DNA of 64,000 nucleotides from Arthrobacter sp. MSA 4-2 (lineage in GTDB: Bacteria > Actinomycetota > Actinomycetes > Actinomycetales > Micrococcaceae), in assembly GCF_016405885.1 (NCBI RefSeq), contig NZ_JAEKGC010000014.1, forward strand, positions 55,382 through 119,381, in the 5' to 3' direction. Made by a program: the position numbers and the translations under genes. The notes under the pieces were generated by a model. It saw nothing but the letters and a program-made list of their open reading frames with translations. It was not told the origin of the DNA and searched no databases. Positions 24,862 to 34,138 of this stretch are shown piece after piece (positions within the stretch are counted from its first letter, which is position 1; each line of letters starts with the position of its first letter).

Positions 24862-27195
24862 TCAGGCGACACAGCCCCCGAGGTTGATCTGCCCGTCGAT
24901 CGCCTTGATCTGCCCCTGCACAATCCCGAGTTGGTCTTCCAGCGCGTTAACAGTGACCCGCTGCGCGGCGACGGCCGCCTTGTTTGCCTTCCTCTGCGCC
25001 TCAAGGTTCCGAAGGACCGAATGGGCATCGGTGACCTGCTTGTCGAGGGTGGTCAGCTGACCCTGGAGGGTCTTCAGTGCCGCTTCCGCACCGCTGATCT
25101 CTCCGTTGAGGCTATTGAGCTGGGTCAACAGGGGCGCCACCTGGTTCTGCAGCCCGAGGACCGCGGCCTCCTTGGCAGCGATCTGCCCGTTCAGGCCCTC
25201 GAGATCCGCCACAAGCTTGTCCAGGTCGGCGTTCAGCTTGGAGATTTCGACCCGCTTGGCAGCGGCATTCGCGGCCGCGCTGTCGGCGGCTGCCTGGAGT
25301 GCCGGCAGCCGGTCCTGCAGGCCCGTCAGCTCTGTGTTCTTGGCTTCGACGGCCGCGTCCGCAGCCGCGAGCGCGTCCTCAGCGTCCGCAAGGTCCCCCT
25401 GCAGTTCCTCGAGCACCGCCCGCTCGGCGGTGATGGCTGCCTCGGCCTCCGCAACACCGTCGGTGAGGGCCGGCAGGCTGGCTTCGAGGTCGGCGACAAC
25501 CTTCTTCTGGGCGCTCACTGCAGCGGCGGCTGCGGCTGCGGCGTCATCGAGGGCCGGTAGCTTCCCCTGCAGCGCAGTCAGTTCTTCCTGCTTGGCGGCC
25601 ACTGCGGAGTTGGCCTCGGTCAGCGCCGTTCCAAGGGCGGGCAGCTGGCCCTGAAGGCCCAGGATCTCAGCCTCCTTGGTGGCAACCGCGCCCTGGGCCG
25701 TCGCCAGCGCGGCCTGCAGCGGGGCCGCCTGACGCTGCAGGGCGCTGCTTTCGCCCTGCTTTCCAACCAGTTGGGCGTTGAGTGTGTTGACCTGGTTCTG
25801 CAACGTGGTGAGGTCGCCCGAAAGCCCAGCAATGATGCCGGACTTCTGGGTGATCTGGTTCGTCACTGAGGTGAGCTCGGCCTGCTTGGTGTTACGCAGC
25901 GCGATCAGCTCGTCCTTCTTCTTGCCATTGCCCTTGATGGCCTCGATCTCGGCGTTGAGGGAGTTGATCTCGTTCTGCAGCTGGGTCTGCCGGGTCTGCA
26001 GCGCCGTCCGCTCGGCCTGAGCCGCAGTGAGCTGGGTCTGCTTCGTCGAGATCGTGGTACCCAGAGCCGCGATGTCATTCTGAAGCGTGGTGAGCTGCCC
26101 GTTGATCGAGGTGATGGCCGCGGCGTTGGCGGCGAGGGCGCCGGCGGCCTTCGTCGCGTCGGCATTCAGGGCCGGGAGCTGATTCTGGGCGGCAGCAATT
26201 TCAGTGTTCTTGACGGTGACGGCGTCAGCTGCCTTCTTGGCATCGGCCTGAAGTACGCCAAGTTCGCCCTGTGCGGTAGTAATTTCGGCGTTCTTCGCGG
26301 TGACGGCGTCGGCAGCCTTCGTGGCGTCGGTCTGGCGTGAGGCGAGGGCGATCTTCGCCTCCTCGATCCGGACCGCCTGGGCATCGAGCTCGGCCTGCGC
26401 GGCAATACCGGAGTCGACGAGGCGTTGAAGCTCAACCTCGGAATCGAAGACGGCCTGCTCCGCGGCGGTCACCGCGGCGGCGGCATCCTGCGCAGTCGTG
26501 GTCAGAGAAACAAGTGCTGTCTCGGCGGCGGCGATCGCGTCGTTCTGCGCCGCCAGGGCACCTGAGGCGTTGGCGGCCGCTGCGTCAAGCAGGGCCAGCT
26601 CCCCGGTGGCGGTGTCCAGCACTTCCTGGTGGGCCGCCAGATCTGCGTCCACGTCCGCCGCCTGCTTCTTCAGGCTCTCGGAGTCGGCCTGCGCGGCGGT
26701 CAGCTGCTCCTGAAGGGGCGCGAGTGCGGCAGCGGTGGCCGCCTGCCTCACCTTGAGGTCGGCCAGCGCCGTCGCAGCTTCCTCGATCGACTTGGCGGCA
26801 CTCGCTTGGTCCGCCATCAGCGCTGCGAGTTCCGCGGTGGCGGCCTTCTCGTCGATGTCCAACTGCGCGGCCTCGGCGTCGAGGGCGGCGATTTCCTTGT
26901 TCGCTTCGTCGACCTGTGACTTGAGGGTGGTGGCGGTCGCCTGGAGCGCGGTCCGCTCGGCCTGCAGTTTGGAGATCTGTTCCGCGTTCTTCTTGGCGGC
27001 GGCCCGGAGCAGGTTTTCCTGCACGCCTCCACGGTGCGCCATCTGATTGACCACCCCGTTGCAGATGCCCGAAGACGGGCCGGTCGTCGCCGAGGCCTGC
27101 GGGGCGAACACCAGCATGCTTGTGAGGATGCCGGGCAGGATTACTGCGCTTGCAACACGGCGGGTGAGGACGGATGTCGCGTGCGAGTCGCGCAT
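24862..27195 (-). CDS. Secreted 28-residue-repeat coiled-coil protein
   Basis: A 777-residue secreted rod. Residues 1-36 are a signal peptide (twin basic region, hydrophobic core, ASA cleavage site). From about 60 to 770 the chain is Ala/Leu/Gln/Glu-rich heptad coiled coil with no enzyme domain. Exact 28-residue (four-heptad) repeats are visible at 290-317, 318-345, 346-373 and five in a row at 503-642, with a common pattern of AV-x-AK..EL..LQ..LPAL. The only cysteines are Cys45 near the N-terminus and Cys775 near the C-terminus. Likely an extracellular or wall-associated fibrous spacer; function unknown. Confidence 0.85.
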   Translation of the reverse strand: MRDSHATSVLTRRVASAVILPGILTSMLVFAPQASATTGPSSGICNGVVNQMAHRGGVQENLLRAAAKKNAEQISKLQAERTALQATATTLKSQVDEANKEIAALDAEAAQLDIDEKAATAELAALMADQASAAKSIEEAATALADLKVRQAATAAALAPLQEQLTAAQADSESLKKQAADVDADLAAHQEVLDTATGELALLDAAAANASGALAAQNDAIAAAETALVSLTTTAQDAAAAVTAAEQAVFDSEVELQRLVDSGIAAQAELDAQAVRIEEAKIALASRQTDATKAADAVTAKNAEITTAQGELGVLQADAKKAADAVTVKNTEIAAAQNQLPALNADATKAAGALAANAAAITSINGQLTTLQNDIAALGTTISTKQTQLTAAQAERTALQTRQTQLQNEINSLNAEIEAIKGNGKKKDELIALRNTKQAELTSVTNQITQKSGIIAGLSGDLTTLQNQVNTLNAQLVGKQGESSALQRQAAPLQAALATAQGAVATKEAEILGLQGQLPALGTALTEANSAVAAKQEELTALQGKLPALDDAAAAAAAAVSAQKKVVADLEASLPALTDGVAEAEAAITAERAVLEELQGDLADAEDALAAADAAVEAKNTELTGLQDRLPALQAAADSAAANAAAKRVEISKLNADLDKLVADLEGLNGQIAAKEAAVLGLQNQVAPLLTQLNSLNGEISGAEAALKTLQGQLTTLDKQVTDAHSVLRNLEAQRKANKAAVAAQRVTVNALEDQLGIVQGQIKAIDGQINLGGCVA

Positions 27196-27419
27196 GATTA
27201 CTCCTGAGACCGAAAAACACGATTTGGATGCCTCAAGGAATCTATTGACGTTGGTTGCGTCAGGACACAGTACCGACTACTCGAAAACCATTCGGACTAC
27301 TTGGTCAGCGGGCGCGTAACTACCTGCTGCCCCGTTATCGGGTCGGGGGCAGCGGCGTCGCCGGAGTACCCGGCCGGTCCGGACACCGGCGTGCCGGTAG
27401 GTGGCCGCCGACCCGGGAG

Positions 27420-27878
27420 CTATTGGCCCGACTCGTCCATCTGCTCCACGAGACCGGCACGCCAGGCGGGAGGGTCGAAGGGCTTGGCGTAGTAGCGGGT
27501 GTCGCGCAGGATGCGGCCCTGCCCGTCGAACTCGAGGACCACGACGACGTTCCAAAGTTCTCCACCGCCGTAATCATTGACTCCCTCGATCACCCAGACC
27601 GTCCCGGCGCCGGTGACCCGCCGGACGGTGATATCGGGCGGCGCGGGGAATTGCTCCTGCATGGAGCGCATGGCGTTCCGCCCGCGGATCCGTTCCCCGG
27701 ACTGCGGCATTTCCATGACGTAATCGGGATGCCGCAGTTCGTATTCGGCCTCGGGTGAGAGCGAGTCGTGGCCACCGCCGATCAGGCGCAGGAACGCCTC
27801 GCGCATCACCGATGCGTCACCGGTGTCCATCGCCCGCCGGATAAGAGTCCCGATTTCAGGCTCAGCCATGGCGGTCAT
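27420..27878 (-). CDS. NTF2/SnoaL-like protein
   Basis: A 152-residue protein with an NTF2-like core (DTGDASVMREAFLRL, then beta strands YVMEMPQSGERIRGRNAM and VVVLEFDGQGRILRDTRYYA). This arrangement matches SnoaL-like polyketide-cyclase/isomerase relatives. ATG at 27878 or 27869 are both possible; the longer frame to 27983 is low-complexity and unlikely. There is no operon partner. Confidence 0.75.
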   Translation of the reverse strand: MTAMAEPEIGTLIRRAMDTGDASVMREAFLRLIGGGHDSLSPEAEYELRHPDYVMEMPQSGERIRGRNAMRSMQEQFPAPPDITVRRVTGAGTVWVIEGVNDYGGGELWNVVVVLEFDGQGRILRDTRYYAKPFDPPAWRAGLVEQMDESGQ

Positions 27879-28022
27879 GCTACGCCGCGCGCCCGTGAAC
27901 GGCCAGAGGTTGATGCCCCCGGGACGCACCGCCCCGAAGCGGCCTCCCGCCCCCGCAGTACCGGGAATTCCCGGCCCCGGCATGCGGTTGAGAGAAGGTA
28001 GTTACCTATCCCTGGAGGAAGA

Positions 28023-28853
28023 ATGAGCACCCCCGAAAATGCCCAGCTGGAGCGATGGCTTCGTTTCCGCAACAGCCGGAACACCGCTCTGGCCAAGGAG
28101 CACGGCTGGCTGACGCTCACCTCGCTGCAGTGGCTTCCGGCCGAGCCCTCCCAACTGGAGTCCGTTCCCGGGCTGTGGTCGACGGACGGCACCAAGGCGG
28201 TCCTCACGGCCGCCGCCGCGGACGGGTTGACGCTTGTAGAGACGGGCGAGCCCGTCGAAGGAGCCCTCACCGCGAGCCTCGACAATGAGGAATCCCTGAT
28301 GTGGGTCGCCTTCGGCGGCGAGGACGGCCGGCGCGTTGTGGTCGAGCTTGCCGTCCGGGGCAACAAGTACGCCATCCGCACCCGCGATTCGAGCTCGCCG
28401 GTGTTCACCGAGTTCGAGGGCGTTCCGACCTTCGACTACCGCCCGGAACTCGCCGTCCTTGCCCGCTTCGAGCGTTACCCGGAGCCGGTCGAGGTGCCGA
28501 TCGGAACCGCCAACCCCCTCGTGGACGGGGCGCACCGCAGCGCCGGTGAGCTCGTGTTCCGGCTGCCCGGCATCGACCACGAATACAGGCTGCAGGCCGA
28601 GGAGGGGAAACTCGGCTCCCTGACCGTGACCTTCCACGACAAGACCAACGGCGAGACGACGGACGACTGGCGGAAAGTGGAGACCGGCAGGCCCCGTCCC
28701 GACGGCACAGTGGTTCTGGATTTCAACCGTGCGATCAACTATCCGAGTGCCTTCACCCCCTACGGCACGTGCGCCATGCCGGTGAGGAACAACAGCCTCG
28801 ATGTGAAGATCGAGGCCGGAGAAAAAGCCTTCGACATCCAGCCTGCCGGCTGA
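28023..28853 (+). CDS. DUF1684 family protein
   Basis: A 276-residue protein of unknown function. The family's hallmark C-terminal block is present: DFNRAINYPSAFTPYGTCAMP followed by AGEKAF. The N-terminal region begins with WRXFR-like WLRFRNSRNTALAKEHGWL and an LTSLQWL motif. The [11 protein letters not shown] is excellent. No catalytic site is established for the family; it is predicted cytoplasmic and beta-rich. Confidence 0.9.
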   Translation: MSTPENAQLERWLRFRNSRNTALAKEHGWLTLTSLQWLPAEPSQLESVPGLWSTDGTKAVLTAAAADGLTLVETGEPVEGALTASLDNEESLMWVAFGGEDGRRVVVELAVRGNKYAIRTRDSSSPVFTEFEGVPTFDYRPELAVLARFERYPEPVEVPIGTANPLVDGAHRSAGELVFRLPGIDHEYRLQAEEGKLGSLTVTFHDKTNGETTDDWRKVETGRPRPDGTVVLDFNRAINYPSAFTPYGTCAMPVRNNSLDVKIEAGEKAFDIQPAG

Positions 28854-28856
28854 AGA

Positions 28857-31430
28857 TCACCCCGGCCGAACGGCGTCCACCCCCTGGCGGGTGGACGCCG
28901 TTTCCATTGCGGGGGCCTTGGGAGGCTGCCCTGACCGACGGGCCTTTAGACGACCGGCGGCGCCGGCGATGCGCTGCGTCAGCGCCCAGTACGCCACGCC
29001 GGCCGCCAAGGAGGCGCCCACTGCGAGCGCAGGGCTGAAGGGCTCGATCAGGGGAAAGACCAGCCAGTGGGTGAGGTAGGCGTACAGCGAGGAACTGGCA
29101 AGGACCCCGACCGTCCGGTGGAGCCGGCGCGGCAGGGGGATGGCAGGAAGCCAGGTCAGCAGCAGGAGCCCTCCGAGCAGGGTCGCTTCCCGGGCCGCGT
29201 CGTCGAAGAATCCGGGCACGCTCAGCGCCGCGATGGCCGTCACCACCGACCGCTGGAGGATGGTCCGGGACCGGGCCATCAGCCAGCCCAGGCCAACGAG
29301 CCACAGCACGGGCGCGGTGTGCGGCACGGTGATGTGCGGGAGGTCGTAGCGGCCCAGCATGCCGAGTGCTGTCAGGGCGAGCGGGAAGACAAACGGTGCG
29401 CCCCGCTCGGCCCGGTCCACCCACGGAACCGCGAGCAGCGCCAGCAGGAAGATCAGGACATACACGAGCACTTCGACGAACCAGAACTGCCACTCCGCGG
29501 TCACGTGCCGGGGCCCAATCAGCGAGTTCAGCAGCGCGATGTTCGCCAGGGAGTACCGGTCGGTCACCAGGTAGGCGAAGGCGATAAAGGCGACGCTGGG
29601 CACCACGATCCGTCCAAGGCTCCGGACCTGGCGCCGCAGTCGGGCAACCCGCTCCCCCGCGAGCTGGAACCGGGCGAAGTTGTAGCCGACCACGGCCATC
29701 AGCACATGAGCGGTCCCCGGCCACGTGAACAGGCCCACGTGGGTGCTGATGATGAAGATGATGGCGACGGCCCGCAGGACGATGCTCGTCTCGAGCGGGG
29801 CGAGGAAGCGCCGCGCCGGGCGTGCCTTCCGGGCCGGCCGGGCGAGGTCCCCGACCCGCATCAGGTGCCAGTCGGCCGGAAGGGATCCAAGGGCCTTTTC
29901 GAGCCTGACCGAGAGTGCAACATAGGACAGCGAGTCCCCTCCGAGGGAGGCAAAGGTGTCATCGTCCCGGACGGCACCGCACTCAAGGTGTTCCGCGTAG
30001 ATCCTCCGAAGGTCCTCCGGCCCGTCCCCGGCGGGGGCCTCCGGCACCGCCCCAACCGGTGCCGCCGCCAGGGCGAGCACGGCCGGATAGTCGGGTTTGC
30101 CGCTGGACAGGCGCGGGAGCCGATCGACGCCGTGGACCTCGACGGCGGCCCGGGGCAGTCCCAGCTGCTGGGCGAGGACCTTGCCGAGCAGACGCACATC
30201 GGTTCCGCCCTCGATCGCGACCACGAGCCGCTCGTCGGTTCCGGTACTAAGGGCGCGCACGCCGAGGCCGTCGAGAATCCGCTCGACCTGGCCGAGGTCG
30301 ACGCGCAGTCCGACGATCTTGAGGAACCGGCTGCGCCGCCCCACCACCTCGTACAGGCCATTGGGGTGCCGGCGCGCCAGGTCCCCCGTGCGCAGTTCCT
30401 GAACGGTCCTCCCCAGCGCCAGGTCGGCCGGCGCCTCGGCGTAGCCGAGCATGACGTTCGGGCCGGTGTACACGAGTTCGCCGTCGTCGAGCCCGGGCAC
30501 CGGGTCGATGCGGAAGGCCCCGCCCGGCACCGCGATGCCGATGGTGCCCGGGTGTGAGGCTGCCAAATCCGGGGGAAGGTAGGCCATCCGGGCGGTGGCC
30601 TCCGTGGCGCCGTACATGACGAACAGGTCCCAGCCGCGCTCAGCACCGAGCGAGGCGTACCGGCGCACCTGCTCGGGCGCGAGCCGCCCCCCGGCCTGGG
30701 TGATGTACCGCAGGGAAGGAAGCTCAAGGTCGGCGAAGCCCACCCGTTCAAGGAGTTCGAAGGTGTAGGGCACGGCCGCGAAGGAGCTCACCCCGTGGGC
30801 GCGGACCAGCTCCCAGAAGCAGGGGTCAACGACGGACAAATCGGTCAGCACCAGGCCCGCCCCCTGCAGGAGGTGGCTGTTGATCACCGACAGTCCGTAG
30901 CAGTAGGACAGGGGAAGCGTCGTCGCGGCACGGTCCTCGGGTCCGATCGCAAGGTACCCGGCGATGGCCTCGGCGTTGGACTGAAGGTTCTCGTGGGAGA
31001 GCCTCACCAGTTTGGGGGAACCGGTTGAGCCGGAGGTGCTGACCAGCAGGGCAAGCTCGGAGTGCAGCTCGTGCTTAGTGCCGGGGCGCCGCTCCTCGAA
31101 GGAGGGAAAACCGCCGGAGCGCAGGACGACGTCGGGGTCGTACGCAGCCACGATGGAGTCAAGGGCTGCCGGCTTGTCGGCAGGAACGAGGATGAGGGGG
31201 TGGCCGGCCGTGAGCGCCGCGAGGTAGGCGATGAGCGATTCAAGATCGTTGGCGGCTGCGAGCGCCACCAACCGCCGCTGGGTGCCCAGGCGGGCGGCGA
31301 AGGCCTCAACGCGGCGGGCCAGTTCACGGTAGCTGAGGGTCGAACCATCGATCAGCACAGCCGGGCGGTCCCCGTGATGGGCGAGATCGGCGGCGAAGGA
31401 GGCACGCGTGAGGAACAGGTTCGAGGTCAC
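28857..31430 (-). CDS. Adenylation - carrier - acyltransferase-3 fusion protein
   Basis: An 857-residue three-domain protein. (1) Residues 5-450: adenylate-forming enzyme with the P-loop STSGSTGSPK at 131-140, YGATEATAR, the TGDLARR aspartate and a C-terminal subdomain ending near LSSGKPDYPA, whose Lys is the expected catalytic one. (2) Residues about 465-540: carrier domain with phosphopantetheine Ser500 in GGDSLSYV. (3) Residues about 545-830: acyltransferase-3 membrane domain of about ten helices. It would activate an acid, hold it as a thioester and transfer it across or at the membrane. GTG start at 31430; weak RBS. No phosphopantetheinyl transferase nearby. Confidence 0.87.
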   Translation of the reverse strand: MTSNLFLTRASFAADLAHHGDRPAVLIDGSTLSYRELARRVEAFAARLGTQRRLVALAAANDLESLIAYLAALTAGHPLILVPADKPAALDSIVAAYDPDVVLRSGGFPSFEERRPGTKHELHSELALLVSTSGSTGSPKLVRLSHENLQSNAEAIAGYLAIGPEDRAATTLPLSYCYGLSVINSHLLQGAGLVLTDLSVVDPCFWELVRAHGVSSFAAVPYTFELLERVGFADLELPSLRYITQAGGRLAPEQVRRYASLGAERGWDLFVMYGATEATARMAYLPPDLAASHPGTIGIAVPGGAFRIDPVPGLDDGELVYTGPNVMLGYAEAPADLALGRTVQELRTGDLARRHPNGLYEVVGRRSRFLKIVGLRVDLGQVERILDGLGVRALSTGTDERLVVAIEGGTDVRLLGKVLAQQLGLPRAAVEVHGVDRLPRLSSGKPDYPAVLALAAAPVGAVPEAPAGDGPEDLRRIYAEHLECGAVRDDDTFASLGGDSLSYVALSVRLEKALGSLPADWHLMRVGDLARPARKARPARRFLAPLETSIVLRAVAIIFIISTHVGLFTWPGTAHVLMAVVGYNFARFQLAGERVARLRRQVRSLGRIVVPSVAFIAFAYLVTDRYSLANIALLNSLIGPRHVTAEWQFWFVEVLVYVLIFLLALLAVPWVDRAERGAPFVFPLALTALGMLGRYDLPHITVPHTAPVLWLVGLGWLMARSRTILQRSVVTAIAALSVPGFFDDAAREATLLGGLLLLTWLPAIPLPRRLHRTVGVLASSSLYAYLTHWLVFPLIEPFSPALAVGASLAAGVAYWALTQRIAGAAGRLKARRSGQPPKAPAMETASTRQGVDAVRPG

Positions 31431-31504
31431 TGCGTAACTTTATGAGGAAGGGTTACCTAAGTAAAAACGGCGCCGCGTCGGTTGCCGGGGCCGGACCGGC
31501 CCGT

Positions 31505-32014
31505 TCAGCCGGCTGCGGGAACGCCTTCCCTCGCCGGGGAGGACTGGACCTGGTCCCGGCCCGCGAAGCGGATTCCCGCCGAGGTGGCAATAATGTCCTC
31601 GAGGGTCCGCCGCACCCACTCCGCCGCCGAACTGTTGGCAACCCGCAGGTCCCTGTCGGCAATTCCTGCCGAGGACGACTGCGCGAGGCGGACGATGCAG
31701 TAATCGAGCTCTGCGGCCAGCCCCTTGATGGCCTGAAGCAGCTCGTCCGGTCCAGCGTCGGCGGTATCGAGCACCACGTCGAGCAGGGAAGGGCCCTCGG
31801 CGGGTCCGCAATCCACGAGGTTTCCCGTCCACTTTTCGGGGTCCCGTTCAGCGCCGCTTCGGTGCCTCAGTGTGTTGCGGCCCGGAAGGGGTCCGGTCCC
31901 GGAATCGTAATCGGGAGCCGCACTCACGCGGTGCGCCTGAATCGTGCGGAGCGGACCCGATGGGCGGTCTGAGCGGCGTCCGCCGCAATCCGGGCGAACC
32001 CGTGGTGTGCACAT
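31505..32014 (-). CDS. Hypothetical protein upstream of adenylation fusion
   Basis: A 169-residue open frame with high GC at third positions in its second half, where a helical sequence occurs (LLDVVLDTADAGPDELLQAI, LAAELDYCIVRLAQ, then AAEWVRRTLEDIIATS). The first 50 residues look low-complexity, so the true start may be internal. It ends 75 bases before the adenylation fusion on the same strand. No family was recognised. Confidence 0.45.
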   Translation of the reverse strand: MCTPRVRPDCGGRRSDRPSGPLRTIQAHRVSAAPDYDSGTGPLPGRNTLRHRSGAERDPEKWTGNLVDCGPAEGPSLLDVVLDTADAGPDELLQAIKGLAAELDYCIVRLAQSSSAGIADRDLRVANSSAAEWVRRTLEDIIATSAGIRFAGRDQVQSSPAREGVPAAG

Positions 32015-32229
32015 GGCATGGTGAGACCCTCGCTGTTCGGCGGCCGACCTGCCCTCTCAGGCCCCGGCTCCGCGACACTTAAATTCGTCGGTTGCGCATC
32101 AGTCGACCGATAAAGTCGGCGACATTACCGGAGCGTAACATGCAATTTCCGCGTCGCACGCAATTGGAAAAAGGGCAACTTCGGGCGTGTCCGGAGGGGC
32201 TGAAAGCGCGCTAATCGTCCGGAACCAGC

Positions 32230-33228
32230 CTAGGACTGGCAGCCGATACCGTCGCCGTCCCGGTCGAACGAGGCATCCCACCCCGGGTCCGCCGGAGTGA
32301 TCGGCGCGGCGCCGGCCGCCTCGACGTCCGAGCAGCTCCCGTAGGTCACCTCCCCGGTTGGCGGCACGCTCTCCCGTCCGTCCGGTCCGCCGGGGGGCGG
32401 GGTTTCCCCGGGCGTCCCGGCCGGGGCGCCGGCGGGCGGAGCGGTGGTCGCGTCGGGAAGCGGCTGGCCCGGGCAGGACCTGAGGATCCGCTCGATCGCG
32501 CCCCGTTCGGCGGCCGTCACCCATAGGCGGTACTTGAGCTTGACCGCCGTCTGCCGGGCCACGTAGGCGCACCGGAACGACGTGTTCGGCGGCAGCCACG
32601 TCGCGGCATCGGCGTCTCCCTTTTGCCGGTTGGCCGGCCCGTCGACGGCGAGGAGGTTCAGCGGGTCATTGGCGAAACGCAGCCGGTCCTGGTCCGGAAG
32701 CTGCTGGGCGCCCGTCTCCCAGGCATTGCCCAGCGCCACGACGTGATCGATGTCGACAAGGGCCTCCCCACCCTTGACGAACGATATGGTCCCCGCCGTG
32801 TACGGGTCCTTCAGGACACCGGCCTGCACCACGCAGTTCCGGGTGCCGGGCTTGAAGGTTTCCTCCGAGAGATCCTTGGCAAGGATGTCGTTGCGGGTGT
32901 CGCAGCCGTTCCGATCGACGTCGGCCCAGGCCGGGCCGAACTTCTCCCGGTCGTATCCAGTCTTCGGCGCCCGCCCCTTGACGGCGAGCGCCTCAAGGCC
33001 GGCCAGCGCGGTCCCGGCCGGCGGCGTCGGGGCGGCCGGCATCGACGCGTCCGGGGCGCCGGGGGTTGCCGGCCGGTCCAGCCCTTCGACCGACGGGGCG
33101 GTCGAGGGGGCTGGGGCCACCGACGGCACGGGCGCAGGGGCGCCCTGCAGGGCGGGCGAGCAGCCGACGACGCCGGCGGCCAGGGCGGCCCCGAGCAGGA
33201 CGGCGGCTCTCGTGGTGCGAAGGTGCAT
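32230..33228 (-). CDS. Secreted lipoprotein nuclease (DUF1524 HNH) with Excalibur domain
   Basis: A 332-residue lipoprotein: signal peptide with lipobox ending at Cys23 (GVVGCS), a Pro-rich linker to about 80, a DUF1524 HNH-type nuclease domain (about 85-230) with the DIDHVVALGNAW active-site motif and the NLLAVDGPANRQKGD segment, a second Pro-rich linker and a C-terminal Excalibur calcium-binding motif (YGSCSDVEAA...DRDGDGIGC). Such proteins are cell-surface nucleases common in Gram-positive bacteria; nutrient DNA uptake or DNA competition are possible roles. Confidence 0.88.
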   Translation of the reverse strand: MHLRTTRAAVLLGAALAAGVVGCSPALQGAPAPVPSVAPAPSTAPSVEGLDRPATPGAPDASMPAAPTPPAGTALAGLEALAVKGRAPKTGYDREKFGPAWADVDRNGCDTRNDILAKDLSEETFKPGTRNCVVQAGVLKDPYTAGTISFVKGGEALVDIDHVVALGNAWETGAQQLPDQDRLRFANDPLNLLAVDGPANRQKGDADAATWLPPNTSFRCAYVARQTAVKLKYRLWVTAAERGAIERILRSCPGQPLPDATTAPPAGAPAGTPGETPPPGGPDGRESVPPTGEVTYGSCSDVEAAGAAPITPADPGWDASFDRDGDGIGCQS

Positions 33229-33378
33229 GGTTCCCAGGGGTGTGGTGGTGCAAAATTGCTCAGCCTCGACCCTACCGCCCGGGCGCGCCCGCTCATCGGC
33301 GGCCCGCCGTACGACTCATGGTTCAGCCCCGCCCCCCGGGAAGCGGACTCCGGGCGGGGAGTGCGGCACAATAGCAGC

Positions 33379-34086
33379 ATGTGCGGACGTTTCGTGATCG
33401 CGGGAAACAAGGCGGCAATGCTCGATGCGTTCAATGTGGACGAGTCGTTCGAGGACGAGATGAACCCGTCCTGGAACGTGGCCCCGATGACCGGGATCCC
33501 CTTCGTCTCGGAACGGCTCAGCGAAGGCACCCTGACCCGCCGGCTCGACATCGCCCGCTGGGGCCTTGTCCCCGTGTGGGCGAAGGACCCTAAGATCGGC
33601 GCCCGGATGATCAATGCCCGCGCCGAATCGGTCCTCGACAAGCCTTCCTTCCGCACCGCGGCCGCCAAACGCCGGGCCCTGGTACCCGCGAACGGCTACT
33701 ACGAATGGCAGAAGAATCCCGACGGAACGAAGACTCCCACCTACCTCCACCCCGAGCGGGAGGACGACCTGATCGCCTTCGCCGCCCTGTACGAGTTCTG
33801 GCCGGATCCGGAGAAGTCGGACGGAGATCCTGAGAAGTGGCTGACCACGGCGACCATCCTGACCACCGATGCCACGGACAGCCTCGGGCACATCCACGAC
33901 CGCTCCCCGCTGATCGTCCCGAAGGACCTCCATGCGGACTGGCTCGACCCGGCGGTGACCTCGAAGAGGGACGTGCTGGAACTGATCGACGCGATCCCTG
34001 AACCCGTCCTCGTCCCCCGCGTCGTGGGCAAGGACGTGGGATCGGTCCGCAACGACGGGCCGCACCTCATCGAACCGGCCGAATAG
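33379..34086 (+). CDS. SRAP-domain (HMCES/YedK) protein
   Basis: A 235-residue SOS-response-associated peptidase-fold protein that crosslinks to abasic sites in single-stranded DNA. The catalytic Cys2 follows the initiator Met (MCGRF), with NARAES (Glu) and GHIHDRSPLIVP (His) completing the active site. The ATG at 33379 is fixed by the need for Cys at position 2; the longer open frame upstream is a shadow of the nuclease gene. Confidence 0.95.
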   Translation: MCGRFVIAGNKAAMLDAFNVDESFEDEMNPSWNVAPMTGIPFVSERLSEGTLTRRLDIARWGLVPVWAKDPKIGARMINARAESVLDKPSFRTAAAKRRALVPANGYYEWQKNPDGTKTPTYLHPEREDDLIAFAALYEFWPDPEKSDGDPEKWLTTATILTTDATDSLGHIHDRSPLIVPKDLHADWLDPAVTSKRDVLELIDAIPEPVLVPRVVGKDVGSVRNDGPHLIEPAE

Positions 34087-34095
34087 CGCCGCCCG

Positions 34096-34138
34096 CTGCC
34101 CGCCCGCCCACTGTCCCGTGGAGTTACAGGGCGGGCAG
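34096..34138. terminator. Possible hairpin between SRAP and L,D-transpeptidase genes
   Basis: CTGCCCGCCC pairs with GGGCGGGCAG across a 23-base loop; the right arm lies inside the 3' end of the convergent gene. No T-run, so weak support. Confidence 0.35.

Noticed and set aside
23465..25060. 531-residue plus-strand frame over the dehydrogenase and coiled-coil genes
   Set aside because: Spans two opposite genes and their terminator; no natural protein features.
31435..31458. TTAGGTAACCCT before the adenylation fusion, resembling half a DtxR iron box
   Set aside because: Only about 11 of 19 positions fit the consensus; the second half-site is missing.
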